From Wolfiporia cocos (lineage: Eukaryota; Basidiomycota; Agaricomycetes; Polyporales; Phaeolaceae): 64,000 nt of DNA. Position numbers and translations under genes: made by a program. Positions 23,114-35,458 of the stretch are shown here, piece by piece (position 1 is the stretch's first letter; each line of letters begins with the position of its first letter). Location of the stretch: NCBI GenBank assembly GCA_029448655.1, contig JACCLO010000003.1, positions 3,038,001 to 3,102,000 of the forward strand. Reading direction: 5' to 3'. A model generated the notes under the pieces. It was not told the origin of the DNA, ran no database searches, and saw only the letters and a list, made by a program, of their open reading frames with translations.

Positions 23114-25241
23114 TGACACAGATCACCTGTGGGACTCACCAAGCCTGTATCCTTGAGTACAAAGGCGACTTGGCGAGGAGGTAATCCAGCGCAGCAGAAT
23201 GGTGAGAGTTATTCTACGGCGCAAGCCGAGAATAATAGAACTAAGGATTAGTGGCGTCTAGCCAGGTCCTTATATACATGTGTATCGGGAGGGCACGTGC
23301 TACTATATAGCTATGGCCTTACCGGGTTATGTGGCTTTGCCAAGTGGCGAAGCTTATCTTATCTACTTTGTATGGACTCTATCTACAATGGCCGTGGTAG
23401 GCCCTAATGGCCTAACCAATCGTAGGAGAGGGATTATGTTGTTATCTGGCTAGTAACGCGGGCGCAGCTGTCACAGATTTATCTGGGGCTTACAGCATTT
23501 TTCCTATAATTATAGCAATTTATCCGGGATTTATACGTCTAACTACAAGTTATCTACGGGTTAACTCCCATTGCCATACAACAAGCTCTTAACTGGGCTT
23601 ATCAACCACATGACTAGCTTACATAATGCTACGGTACATCCACGTCCAATAGCAACACTACCGCTACGTCATAAGGTCTCGCCCACCATAGCTAGACCAG
23701 CCACGTCATAAGATCCTAGATCATAATGATAGGCCGAGCGCGGCACGCTTGCATAATAATGTCCACACGTACAAACAGTGCCTCGCGGCCTTGTACTATT
23801 GGGTCGGCCTTCCCGGCTTCCCACCGCCATAAGATCCTTGATCACAATGGCACCTCAGGCGCGACACGCCTTCGCATAATTATGTCAACACGACCATACA
23901 GCACTATATTAGTAACAAGGCAATATCGCTATAGGTCACGGCCTCCTCGGCCTCCCACGGACTCGGCGTTCTCCAAGTCCCGGGCTTCTGCCATCACGGC
24001 GTTGCCCAAACACCAGTCCTCGCCCCACGGCTAAGACAAGCACATGTCCCGGTTACCTCACGGACCGGTACATTATCACATGCTACGGTACCTAACGGTC
24101 CAATAGCATAACGACCTCGGCACTCCGCCTTGGTCAGCACACGATGACCGGCCAATAGCCATTATACCTCACGGTACCCGGCAACCGGCATCCCTTATAC
24201 CCGGGCTGCGCCCGTATTCACATGTCCATCTAACGATGAGACCACACACTCTCTCTTTTACCATTGGCTCGGCCATTACCGGCGGGTCACGGCCTTTGTA
24301 GAGTAGTCGTACCACTTGGTCGCCCTTATGGCAACCAAGCCCACACTCCTTATCGGGCATGCACTATATAGTAGCACATGACCCGTTATATTTGTGTATA
24401 TAAGTAGGGCCTTGACGGCCTATAACTCTAGTTCTATTCTTCTCGGCGTACGCCGTAGAAGAACCTCCTACCTCCTGCTGCGTCTGATAATCCTCCTCCC
24501 CAAGTCGCCTAGTACACAAGGATACAGGCTTGGTGAGTCCCACAGGCCATCTGTGTCAGCAGCCCGGGTATAGGGGAAGCCGGTTGCCGGATACCGTGAG
24601 GTATAATGGCGATTGGCCGTGCTTCGTTGGATGACCAAGGCGAGACGCCGAGGTCGTAATGCTATTGGACATGGTTGTACCGTAGCATATGATATGTCCG
24701 GACCGGATGGTTACCGGGACATGGGTTGGTCTTAGCCGTGAGGCGAAGACCGGTGTTTGGGCAACGCCGTGATGGCAGAAGCCCGGGACTTGGATTGTAC
24801 CGAGTCCGTGGGAGGCCGAGAAGGCCGTGACCTATAGCGATATTGCCTTGTTGCTAATATAGTGCTGTGTGGTCGTGTGGACATTATTATGCGAGCGTGC
24901 CGCGCTCGGCCTGTCATTGTGATCTGGGATCTTATGACGTGGCAGGTCTAGCTCTGACGGGCAAGACCGAGTGACGTAGCTATGACGATTGCTATTGTCT
25001 AGACGTATATGACGTATTGCGGATATCGGACCGTAAGGTTACCGATGATAGTGCGATGATATCATAAGTCTTGTGACGTAGCGGTGTCTAGGCTGGTCAT
25101 GTGGTTGATAAGCCCAGTTAAGAGCTTGTCGTATGGCAATGGGAGTTAACCCGTAGATAACTTGTAGTTAGACGTATAAATCCCGGATAAATTGCTATGA
25201 TCATAGGAAAAATACTGTAAGCCTCAGATAAATCTGTGACA
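23114..25241 (-). repeat. Solo LTR family L1, interrupted by another L1 LTR
   Basis: A minus-oriented L1 LTR with TSD CCATG (23109-23113 and 25242-25246), made of 23114-23468 and 24564-25241. It is split by the opposite-strand L1 LTR 23469-24558. Two L1 copies thus lie head-on inside an L3 LTR. Confidence 0.93.
23469..24558 (+). repeat. Solo LTR family L1, nested in an opposite L1 LTR
   Basis: A 1090-bp LTR with perfect TSD GCAGC (23464-23468 and 24559-24563). TGTATATAAG lies near 24394, followed by the hairpin AGGGCC-TTGAC-GGCCT and the self-primer-like CTAGTTCTATTC. Confidence 0.94.
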
Positions 25242-25891
25242 CCATGACTGAGGTATTACAACCTCAGTCCAATCAATCTGTCTTGGGGCGCGTGTGCCCC
25301 CAGGCTATATCATCATCTCTATCTTGTCTGCGTCTGCGACACAGCCTCTTGTCTTATACCCTCGCTAGTCTGTTGTCGACGACTACTCTATGACCTCAAC
25401 TTGCGCGATTAGTGCGAACCATAGGACTTAGGGGATAGGTGCATGACACAAGAGTAAGTCTGTGTCAGCGTAGCCCCCCCTCTATGGTCACATGTCAGTA
25501 GGCTAGCCATACCATTACATAAGCGGTCATTATGTCATACTGCGCATGGCCCCTGCCTTTAGTATCACAGACTCACCATGTCTGTGCGACCCTGTCTACA
25601 GGGGGATCCTCCAGAGGCTACCAGGCCTCAAGTCGATGTGCCAGTGGTGAACGGAAGAGGCTTTGGATGTTCCCCTAGACTGAGGGAATCCAGTGTACTG
25701 TCGATGTAACAAGCCAGCTCTCAAGCTAGGCAGTCGAGAAGTGACACAGACCCATACCGTCTGTGGGACCCTGTACAACAGGGGGTGATCCTATGTCCTG
25801 ACGAGCCTGGAAGTTGACTAATCAGCGGTGAACGCAGAGGCTATGTGGGATGCATTGGCAACCGCATTCCTAGTGTACGTCGATGTAACCA

Positions 25892-26898
25892 TGACACAGA
25901 TGGCCTGTGGCACTCACCAAGCCTAGTTGATTAGACTAATGGGCGACTTAGTGAGGAGGTATCAATGCAGCAGAAGGGGTGGAGGGTGCTTCTACGGCGG
26001 ATGCTGAGAAGAATAGAACTAAAGTTATAGGGCGTCAAGCCCCTACTTATATACATGTGTTCAAGATGGTCACGTGCTACTAGCTAGTACGTACCATTTT
26101 GGGTTATGTGGCTTTGCCAAGTGGCGAAGCCTATCTTATCAGTTGTTTATGACTCTATCTACAATGGCCGTGATGGGCTGGTAATGGCCGCACCAATAGT
26201 AGGAGAGGGATTTGTATGCTTATCTTGTGATAACGCGGGTGCAGCCCGGGTATAGGGAAAGGCCGATTGTCGGTACCTTGCGGTATAATGGCGATTGGTC
26301 GGACCTTGCATGCTGACCAAGGCGAGGCGCCGAGGTAGCTATGCTATTGGACCAGCAGGTACCATAGCATGTGTTATGCCTGGACCGGATGGTTACCGGG
26401 GCATGTGTTGGACTAGGCTGTGAGGCTAGGTCCGGAGGTTGGGCAACGCCGTGATGGCAGAAGCCCGGGGATTGGCAAGTGCCGATCCATGAGGATGGGC
26501 CGAGGGCCCGGTTCAATAGCGATATTGCCTTGGTGCTAATATTACGCTATTGTGCCATAGTTATGCGAGCATGGCATGCTCGTGATGTCATTGTGGTCTA
26601 GGACCTTATGACGTGGATGGTCTAGCTCTTACAGGCGAGACCGGTGACGTAGCGATGACGTTGCTAAGTCTAGGCAGTCATTGCGGATATCGGACCAAGT
26701 GGTTACCGATGATAATGTGATGACGTGTAGCCATGTGACTAGCGTGTGATGCTAACGTAAGGGGTAAGCCCAGTTAAGGACTTGTTGTGATGGCAATGGG
26801 AGTTAACCCATAGATAACTTGTAGTTAGACGTATAAATCCCAGGTAAATTGCTATAATCATAGGGAAAATGCTGTAAGCCCCAGATAAATCTGTGACA
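25892..26898 (-). repeat. Solo LTR family L1
   Basis: A 1007-bp minus-oriented LTR with perfect TSD AACCA (25887-25891 and 26899-26903). Confidence 0.94.
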
Positions 26899-27086
26899 AA
26901 CCAGCAGACTCCCAGACAAGCAAGACATTAAGGGCCCTCAGCCAGCAGTCACACACAAAAGGAGCGAGAGAGGGGCCAAGGCCCAGTTGTCAAGAATCTC
27001 AAAGATGGGGAGTAAGCCCCATCTTGTCGTATCTTATATACATGGTGTGAGAGCAGAGCAGGTGTACCCTAAAGTAATGGCCTGTG

Positions 27087-27642
27087 TGTCACAAATTATT
27101 CCAATATGATTTAGACTCCCTCGCTATAGGTTGTACGGGCGCCGCTAGGCGTACGACGCCTCTCTGCACCATAGCCACCTCTCACGTTACTCCCAGTTAT
27201 TGCAGGTCACCTGATTGTTAGGTTAGCGCTGTAGGGTAGCGCGCGCCTTAGGTACTCACGTTATGGTCACATTAAGTATCACATGTAGCGTAGCATCACG
27301 GTCACCTTAGTTACTTGCGCACAGGCCAGTACTTTAGGGTAGCCCGCTCCGCTTCTCCATACATGTATATAAGATACGACGAGATGGGGCTTACTCCCCA
27401 TCTCTAAGATTCTCGTCGACTGGGCTTGGCCCCTCTCTTATCCGCTCACTGTGTGATCTTGTCTTGGAGCGCCCTCTCTGTGCGTGGGCTTGCTTGCAAA
27501 GCCCCGTAAGTATCCTGCCGATGACCAACTAATCCCGAGGGAATGCCTCTGCGGCTCCCTGGCTAGCTGGCCACGTACATGATGGCACATGGGGTGTATC
27601 CCTGCTCTTTGGCAGGTCGCACAGCCGGGTACGTCTGTGACA
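27087..27642 (+). repeat. Solo LTR family L4
   Basis: A 556-bp LTR with perfect TSD CTGTG (27082-27086 and 27643-27647). It starts TGTCACAAATTATTCC and ends GTACGTCTGTGACA. CATGTATATAAG is followed by GATGGGG-CTTACT-CCCCATC and TAAGATTCTCGTC. Confidence 0.93.
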
Positions 27643-27727
27643 CTGTGTGCCATGTAACTAAGGTGACCGTGATGCTACGCTACCATGTAACTAATTGTGA
27701 CCTTACACGTGAGTACCTGGTACGCGC

Positions 27728-28768
27728 TGTCACAGATTTATCTGGGGCTTACAGCATCATTTTTCCTATGATTATAGCAATTTATCCGGGATTTATACGT
27801 CTAACTACAAGTTATCTATGGGTTAACTCCCATTGCCACAACACTAACGCTAAGCTCACGCTTGGCTAACCCTTGGCTCACGCTTGGCTCATGCCAATAC
27901 GACAATGCAATAACAACACTAGTCACATGGCTACATGTCATCGCACCATCATTGGTAACCCAACGGTCCGATATCCACAATGACTGCCTAGACTTAGCAA
28001 CGTCATTGCTACGTCACCGGTCTTGCCTGTAAGAGCTAGACCACCCACGTCATAAGGTCCTAGACCACAATGACATCACGAGCACGCCATGCTCGCATAA
28101 CTATGGCACAATAGCGTAATATTAGCACCAAGGCAATATCGCTATTGGACCGGCCTCTCGGCCCATCCTCGTGCATCAGTACATACCAATCCCCGGGCTT
28201 CTGCCATCACAGCGTTGCCCAATCCCCGGACATAGCCTCACAGCCTAGTCCAACACATGTCCCGGTAACCTCTTGGTCTGGTACATTAACACATGCCACG
28301 GTACTTCCATCCAATGGCATAACGACCTCGGCGTCTCACCTTGGTCATCACACGAAGACCGTCCACTAGCCAATATACCGCAAGGTACCGGTGTACGGCT
28401 TCCTCTATACCCGGGCTGCGCCCGCGTTTAACACATGATAAAGGTATAATCCCTCTCCTACAATTGGTGCGGCCATTAGGGCCCATCACGGCCATTGTAG
28501 ATACAGTCCATAAACATCAGATAAGATAGCGCTTCGCCTGTTGGCAAAGCCATATAACCCGTTACGGTATGTACTAGCTAGTAGCACATGACCGCAACAT
28601 AAACATGTATATAAGTAGGGGCTTGACGCCCTATAACTTTAGTTCTATTCTTCTCAGCGTCCGCCGTAGAAGCACCTCCAACCCTTCTGCTGCATTGATA
28701 CCTCCTCACTAAGTCGCCCTTTAGTCTAATCAACTAGGCTTGGTGAGTCCCACAGGCTATCTGTGTCA
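27728..28768 (+). repeat. Solo LTR family L1, decayed TSD
   Basis: A 1041-bp LTR with canonical ends. The flanks are CGCGC (27723-27727) and CATGT (28769-28773), which differ only by transitions. The hairpin after the TATA is AGGGGC-TTGAC-GCCCT. Confidence 0.88.
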
Positions 28769-29038
28769 CATGTGCTTCCTGACGAGTGCTCATCTACATG
28801 GTCAGGTGGTCTTCTATGGCGTCTAGGGAGAACGAGGAGGTGGCTAAGTAATAGAGAGAGGCACGCACGTACAGCAGCGCCCATAGAACCTAGCGAGGGA
28901 TGTAGAATGTAAGTACTGAAATATTCTGTGACAAGAAGGGCCCCAGGCCAGTAGTCACACAGGAAGGTTGGCAAGGAAGGGGCCAAGCCCATTGACGAGA
29001 ATCTGAGAGATGGGGAGTAAGCCCCATCTCATTGTATC

Positions 29039-29603
29039 TGTCACAGAATTGTCAGTACTTACATTCTACATCCCTCACCCAGGTATTATGAGCGCTGCTG
29101 TGCGCACACGTGCCCCTCTACGCCTGCGCCACCTCCACATCACGCCCAGAGTCCGATAGATCACCTGACCAGTAGATTAGTGCTGTAGGGTAGCGTGCGT
29201 ATCAGGTACCGCACATGATGGTCACCACTTCGTTACATGTAGCGTAACATCACGATCACTCCTTAGTTACAACGCTCAGGCCTGCACTTTAGGGTATACC
29301 CACTCCGCCGTCTCCACATGTATATAAGATACGACGAGATGGGGCTTACTCCCCATCTCTAAGATTCTCGTCAATGGGCTAGTCCCCTTTCTTACCAACC
29401 TTCCTGCATGACTGCTGGCCTGGGGCCCTACTTGACAGCCTTGCTTGAGAGCTGCCACCTCTACGTTGACGTACACTAGGAATCTGGGGTGCCAGATCCC
29501 ATGTAGCCTCTGTGTTCACCGCTGGAGGCCCAACTTGAGGCTTGCGCCGTCATGGAGGATTCCCCTGTAGACAGGGTCACACAGACGTGGTACGTCTGTG
29601 ACA
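29039..29603 (+). repeat. Solo LTR, L4-like
   Basis: A 565-bp LTR with perfect TSD GTATC (29034-29038 and 29604-29608). It starts TGTCACAGAATTG and ends GTACGTCTGTGACA. CATGTATATAAG is followed by the GATGGGG...CCCCATC hairpin. Confidence 0.93.
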
Positions 29604-29708
29604 GTATCTTATATACATGTGGTGAGAGCGGAGCGGTACTACCCTAAAGTAATGGCCTATGTGTCGTAACTAGGAGTGACTGTGATGCTACGCTACCATG
29701 TAACTAAG

Positions 29709-31049
29709 TGATGATTGGGATTTGGATACGCAATACCGACCCGGAGGGCCGATATTGGAAAGTGGCTAGAGTTTTACACTCTTAAGCCTGTCCATGCTTC
29801 AACAATGAGGTTGCCGTCTTAAGCCACATGGGTGTCACATCAGGGCTAAATAACCATCGTCGATCAAAGATCGCGAGGCACCAGCGCTCCACATCCCGAA
29901 GGAGTGGGCTACGCGGTCCTCTTCCGATGGGGCCCCAAATCCGTTTAACCCATGCGCACACGCCGAGCTGCCCGGAGGACTTATGCTGTTGGCTACTGTG
30001 CGTGACCTATGGCAGGGTGATTTTTTACGTCACCCCCCTCACTGCTTTTCCCATAACGGGTTCAAAGCAGGTCCCTTACGCCTGGGAGGCGGCTTTGGAA
30101 AATTCCCATGCCATCATAATGATGACCCTATGGATAGTGATGGGGCGCTGAACAATGCTTGCCATGGCAGGGGGTTGGGCGCACACAGGCAGACCGTCCC
30201 TTTTTCTCCACAGGCGGGTCTTAACCGCTCACAGTCCAAGCTTGTCAGCGAGGACCGTGTCTCCTTGACCCTGGAGTCCGGGTTAGGTAGGTCTCCTGCC
30301 TAAAAAGGCAGTGTGGCTTCCCTGGTTACCAATCCTCTGCCGAGGAAGGTGGTGTATCCCCCAGATCTCAACTCTCACCCCAAACTCCTTGTCAGGAGAA
30401 GGGATGTGCGCAGCAACGAGTATGTCACAAATTATTCCACTAATAGTTTGTACTCCCTCGCTATAGGACACACGCGCGGCGCTAGGCGTACGCCGCGCCT
30501 CTGCGCTGTAGCCACCTCCAGCGCCTCCCAGTTATTGCAGGTCACCTGGTCGTTAGGTTAGCGCTGTAGGGTAGCGCGCGCCTCCGGTACTCACACTATG
30601 GTCACAGTAGTTACATGATGCGTCACTTAGCACATGACCCAGTAGATACGGCGCACAGGCCTTCTCTTTAGGGCAGTACTAGTAGTTCCATCGCTCATGT
30701 ATATATTACGACGGAATGTGGGCTTACTCCCCATTCCTAAGATTCTCGACAATTGGGCATAGCCCCTTTCTACTCTCGTTCTGTGTGCGACTCTGGCCGG
30801 GGGCCCATCTCGTCTTACTTGGCTGTGCACTGCCTCAACACGTCGACTCTAGGAGTCCCTTCTTAGGGTACAGCCGACAGTTCACCGCTATTGCGGTCGC
30901 GCACCGTCCTGTACTGCGTTATAGGATTCCCCTGTCGTACAGGGTCCCACAGACAGGTTAGTCTGTGTCAGAGTAATATACCCCTGTAGGATAGAAACCC
31001 AGGCCCAAGCGCAAGCGCAAGGGCGGGGGTAGGGGTAGATTTGTTCTTA
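29709..31049 (-). mobile_element. 5' leader of a truncated tandem element (D), same family as A and C
   Basis: Directly left of the LTR at 31050 lies, on the minus strand, the primer-binding site and leader sequence that normally follow a 5' LTR of this family. It matches 61067 to 60432 plus 50429 to about 50280 of element C. The leader is cut at 29709 and carries an L4 LTR insertion (30423-30970). D therefore shares its 5' LTR with the 3' LTR of C, which is a tandem arrangement. No gene of D remains. Confidence 0.85.
30423..30970 (+). repeat. Solo LTR family L4 in the D leader
   Basis: A 548-bp LTR with perfect TSD GAGTA (30418-30422 and 30971-30975). Confidence 0.94.
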
Positions 31050-31746
31050 TGACACAAACCAGTTGTGGGACTCACACTATAACCTGATAGGTGACTTGAA
31101 GGGTTGCTTTGAAGGTTGGTGAGGGAGCTGGTAGGCGCAAGTAGAGGTGATATGCAACTATGCAAATGCAGAGAACAAATCTAAGGCTTATCGTAGTGAT
31201 AGCCCTACTTATATACATGCATTGTTTGGTTACTCGAAGAGGAGCCAAACAGTTAGACGGTCTGTGCGCAGACATAACTAATACAGCTAAGTCGTAAACT
31301 ACAGTAGACCATGTGCGCCGGTAATGGCCGCACCAGTAAGAAACGTTGTTAGGACCGTAGGTCCATGTTGTGATAGTGGCGTTGCTACGTTAGTAAGCCA
31401 TGCACGTGATAACTATATACCGGTATCGGGATATGAGTAATCGTAAAGGCATTGGCATGTGATAACGAGTGGGCCGCTTATCCAATTGTACTGACATAGC
31501 CCGGTATCAGAATATGAGTAAGGCGCGTGACACCGGAGGTTAGTCCGCTGAGTCATTGACGCGTACGAACGTGTTATGTACGTGTTGTTATGACAAGTGG
31601 ACGTATACCGCGTTGTGTACGTGTTGTTTGGTTGCGTGTACGTGTAGACGGGCGCTTAGCAGCGTAAATGTCTACAAGGTCGTAGAAATACCAGATAAAT
31701 AGGTAAAAATACGGGAAAAATCGTGGCATGTCCCAAATCTGTGACA
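31050..31746 (-). repeat. LTR shared by elements C (3') and D (5')
   Basis: A 697-bp minus-oriented LTR of the A family. On its right is the C polypurine tract (GAAGAGGGGGTAA on the minus strand) and pol. On its left is the D primer-binding site TAAGAACAAATCTA. The 3' tip hairpin is CACAA...TTGTG, where element A has CACAG...CTGTG. Confidence 0.92.
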
Positions 31747-34700
31747 TTACCCCCTCTTCAGGTTTCATTGTCCCTAATGGAACGATTACTTTCCTGTGGA
31801 GCCGAATCCACCAGTACCGCATTCGGATTTAATCTTTTCAAAGTAAGATTTTCCGTGTAGAGTAATGTGCGGGTCCCTTGCAACTTCGCAGATAAGCTGG
31901 GCAATCTTATCTCCGGCCCGGATATCGATAGATATGTCGGAGTGATTCCGGAGAATAATGATTACTTCGCCTTGGTAATCGTGGTCGATAACGCCACCCA
32001 TTACGTCTATGCCTTTTCGGGCAAGGATAGAGCGGGGAGCGATGCGTCCGTAAGTGCCGAAAGGTACTTGGATTTTCAGTTTGGTATTGTATTCTGTCTG
32101 CCCGTGGGCTGGCAGAACATCGCCTGTTGCAGTGTACAGGTCGAAACTGACTGAGTCCTTAGTTCCTTTTTCCGGCATTTGTCCGCCTTCACCGACTACA
32201 ATTTTCAAGTCCGCGTTTTGGTTGATGTCAGCTGACATCCATCCCCCGTCGGGGTGCCTAACCATGTGCTGCTTAGGGTCCTTTGCGAATTCCTCGCGAT
32301 ACTGCGGCCAGTCGTCTGGCCAGGTGCATTCGTTGGCTTCCCAGTCGTCGCTGTCAGGGTTGAAGACGTGAACTGCTTCTTTCCTTCTAGCTGATCGCCT
32401 GAGGGGAACATCCTGCATTGGAATGGCGTGTGGAGCCTTGTATTCCTGCAGAATGTCATCTGCCGAGTCGAGATCGGCTTCGCGTACCCAGGAGTCGTCA
32501 TTGATACCGAATCCTTTCCATCGGATTCTGTATTCAATTCTTCCTGCGCGGAGGCGATGATCTAAGATCTTCTCGACTTCCCATAGTTCCTCGCCATCGA
32601 CCATTTCTGGTTGAGGCTCTGGTTTCTTCTGATGCACAGGGTCCTTGTACATAACCAACTTAGAAGCGTGGACTACGGGGTGATAAGCCCTGTATTGCTC
32701 GTCCATGTGTACCCTAAAGGTGACCGGAGATAATTGTTCAATTATCTTAAATGGTCCCAAATAGCGTGGACTAAGACTTCTTTCGGAGTCTTGCCAGCTA
32801 CGGGCGTCAACGAGTACTTTGTCGCCGACTTTAAACGGTACCGAGCGCTTGTGTTGATCGTAGTACCAAGACCAGCGTTCAGCAGCCAATTTCATAGCTG
32901 CCTTAGCTTGTTCTTGTGCTGACCATCTAGCGTAAGCAAATTGATTTAAATCCGAGTATTGCGTCGGCTTCAAATCCGCAGGTCCTGCATTGGGATGCCT
33001 TCCTAGTTCGACGAAGAATGGGCTATTCTTGGTCGTCTCGCTAGCCGCGTTGTTATACGCAAATTCTGCCGTGGGGAGATAGAACACCCAGTTATCTTTT
33101 TGGATAACGTCGATGTAACATCGCAGGTATTGTTCCAGAATCTGGTTGATTCTCTCTGTCTGGCCATCTGCTTGCGGGTGATAGGCGGTTGTCATCAACC
33201 TCTGAATTCCCAATTGCTCGCACCATCCCTTGAATAGCTCGGAAGAGAATTGCGGTCCTCTATCCGAAACAATTTGCTTCGGAAGTCCGTGGTTCGGATA
33301 AATCCGAAGGTACAGGAGGTTTGCTAATTCCTTTGCCGAGATATTGTCTGACGTGGGAATGAAGTGTGTGCGCTTGGTCAATCGGTCCACTACTACCATA
33401 ATAGCAGTGAATTGTTTGAATTCGCCGCTGGGCGGTAAGTGAACAATGAAGTCGATACTGATTGTGTCCCAAGGTGCTTCCGGTACTGGGAGCGGTTGCA
33501 GGGGTCCATACGGGGTCTGGTTGCGGTTCTTCATGCGTTGGCATGTGTCACAACCTTCCACGTATTGCTTTACCATAGTGGTCATTCCAGGCCACCAGTA
33601 ATTATGTGATAGAAGTTCATAGGTCTTCCATCATCCGAAGTGTCCGGCAGTCACATGGTCATGATGTAACTCCAGTATCTTCGTGCGCAATTCCTTAGGC
33701 TCTTTTGGAACGTACACTTTTCCTCGTCTGAGGAGTAATCCGGCCTCCATGTTCCATTCCTGGAGATCTTTACCGAATTCCTTGGGACCACTTTTCAGTA
33801 GTTCCTGGTAATCTTTGGTAATCTGATCGTCCATGAGGGCTTGTCGGATTTGTCGGAGGAGGTCCTTGTCGCCTGATTGTATCTCCTGCTGTGACGCTTC
33901 TAGCGCCCTAACCGTGAAATATTCCGGTTTCAGCAAAATTTGATCGCGATTATCGAGTTCCACCCCCTCTTCATGGTCTGGCCTCCGTGACAGAGGGTCA
34001 GCCGTGAGCATTGTTTTTCCGGGTTTGTGACACATTGTGAAGTTGAACCTTGTCAGGTAAAGACTCCATCATGCCTGTCTCCGGGTAAGCCATTGTGCCG
34101 ATTTGAAATATGTCAGATTAAGGTGATCCGACCATACTTCGAATTTGTGTGGGTGTCCTTCGAGGTAATGTCTCCATTCCTCTAGAGCGCGGATGATTGC
34201 AAGCAACTCCTTATCGTAAATCTCATAATTCCTTTCAGGTGCTGATAGAGATTTCGAGTAAAAGGCTACCGGATGCCAGAGCTTATCCTCCGAAGAGTAT
34301 TGCAATAGCACCGCACCAGTTGCGTAATCAGATGAATCCGCTTCCACGCGGAACGGGGACTCCTGATCTGGGATCCGGAGTATTGGAGCCGATGTGAAAG
34401 TTTCCTTAAGGGTCTGGAATGCTTCCGCTTGTTCGGGTCCCCAGTTCCATTGCGTGTTTTTCTTGGACAGTTCGGTTAACGGCTTAACCACTTTGGAGAA
34501 GTCTTTAATGAACCGACGGTAGTAGTTGGCAAAGCCAACAAAGGCCTGGACGTCCTTCACCTTGGCAGGTGTAGGCCAGTCCATTACGCCGGCTACCTTC
34601 TTAGGGTCCATTTCGACTTTTCCTTTGGAAATGATCATTCCCAGGTATTCAATACTTCTTTGTTCGAAGAAGCACTTTTCAGGCTTCGCGAACAAGTCGT

Positions 34701-34759
34701 TGTTTTGCAAGATTTGTAATACTTGCTTGACAATACGACGGTGTTCCAGCAAGTCGTTA

Positions 34760-35369
34760 TAACACAAGATAACACTTACTTATAATAGTTACTTGGTTTG
34801 CTGGTTAGGCAGGATAGTTGTAAGAGTTAAGCAGGATACGCGGAGTGGTTAACTCGTAGTATGAATGCAATGAATAGAACTGAGGCAATAGCGCTCAGCA
34901 AGTCCAGTATATATACATGATCCCTAACAGCCTTATTAGATAATACTAGTGTCCGTATTCGTATGTACAAGTCCCCAGATACCTGAGTACTTAGTAATAT
35001 ACGATAAATACATATGCCGATCAAAACCGGGATATAGAAAGGCGGCGTAGGCCGCACGAATGGCGTTTTGCGCTCTTGTCATTACAAAGACGGGGCGTGA
35101 CCAAAGCCCGGTCCGCTGACGTTTATACGCTGACTGCTTCCGGACGGAATGTCCGATTGGCTAGAACTAGACACGTGACTGATGGTAACTACTAGTGATA
35201 AGATAAGACCGTCGTTACGGGAGATAACGCGGCCATCATTCGGCACGTATGTAACCGTTAATTTATGAACCAGATAAGCTAGTTATTGGTCTAGAAAGTC
35301 GTAGATAATTCGTAGAATTGCCGGAAAAATAGTAAGAAATATAGGGAAACTAGGAGAATTCTTGTGACA
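34760..35369 (-). repeat. 3' LTR of element B
   Basis: A 610-bp LTR next to the polypurine tract AAGGGGGGTAA (35370-35380 on the minus strand). The minus-strand TATATATA lies near 34909, with the hairpin CTGAG...CTCAG at 34880-34898. The self-primer homologue AGTTCTATTCAT overlaps the hairpin's end. Confidence 0.93.
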
Positions 35370-35458
35370 TTACCCCCCCTTAGATTTCAACGACCCCGTT
35401 GAGAGTAGAAGTTGTACTAGAGCCCATTGAAGGGTTAGTCTTTACGATTTTTCCACTT

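Larger units (their letters stand above)
22890..25467 (+). repeat. L3-type LTR interrupted by L1 insertions
   Basis: L3-like sequence (AGTAGATTAGATTAG, GCACAGACCATGCCTTTAGG, TGTATATATATGCCATG) runs to 23113 and resumes at 25247 with ACTGAGG...CCTCAGT-type hairpin sequence. It ends AAGAGTAAGTCTGTGTCA at 25467. The 5' edge is not resolved. Confidence 0.7.
25742..28933 (-). repeat. Solo LTR carrying three nested LTR insertions
   Basis: TSD AGAAG (25737-25741 and 28934-28938) brackets a minus-oriented LTR made of 25742-25891, 26904-27086, 27648-27727 and 28769-28933. Removing the three insertions at 25892, 27087 and 27728 restores a continuous LTR of about 580 bp. Confidence 0.9.
25566..29708 (-). 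repeat. Outer minus-strand L2/L4-type LTR of a three-level nest
   Basis: Pieces at 25566-25741, 28939-29038 and 29609-29708 read as one minus-oriented LTR: a terminal TATCACAGACTCACC, then the AATCTGAGAGATGGGG hairpin region, then TTATATACATG. It is split by two insertions with TSDs. Its 5' part is cut off at 29709, where the leader of element D begins. Confidence 0.75.

Noticed and set aside
29828..30303. Overlapping ORFs at 29.8-30.3, 51.4-51.9 and 60.3-60.9 kb as a conserved protein family
   Set aside because: These are three copies of the same element leader; the ORFs run on both strands with shifted frames and no domain.
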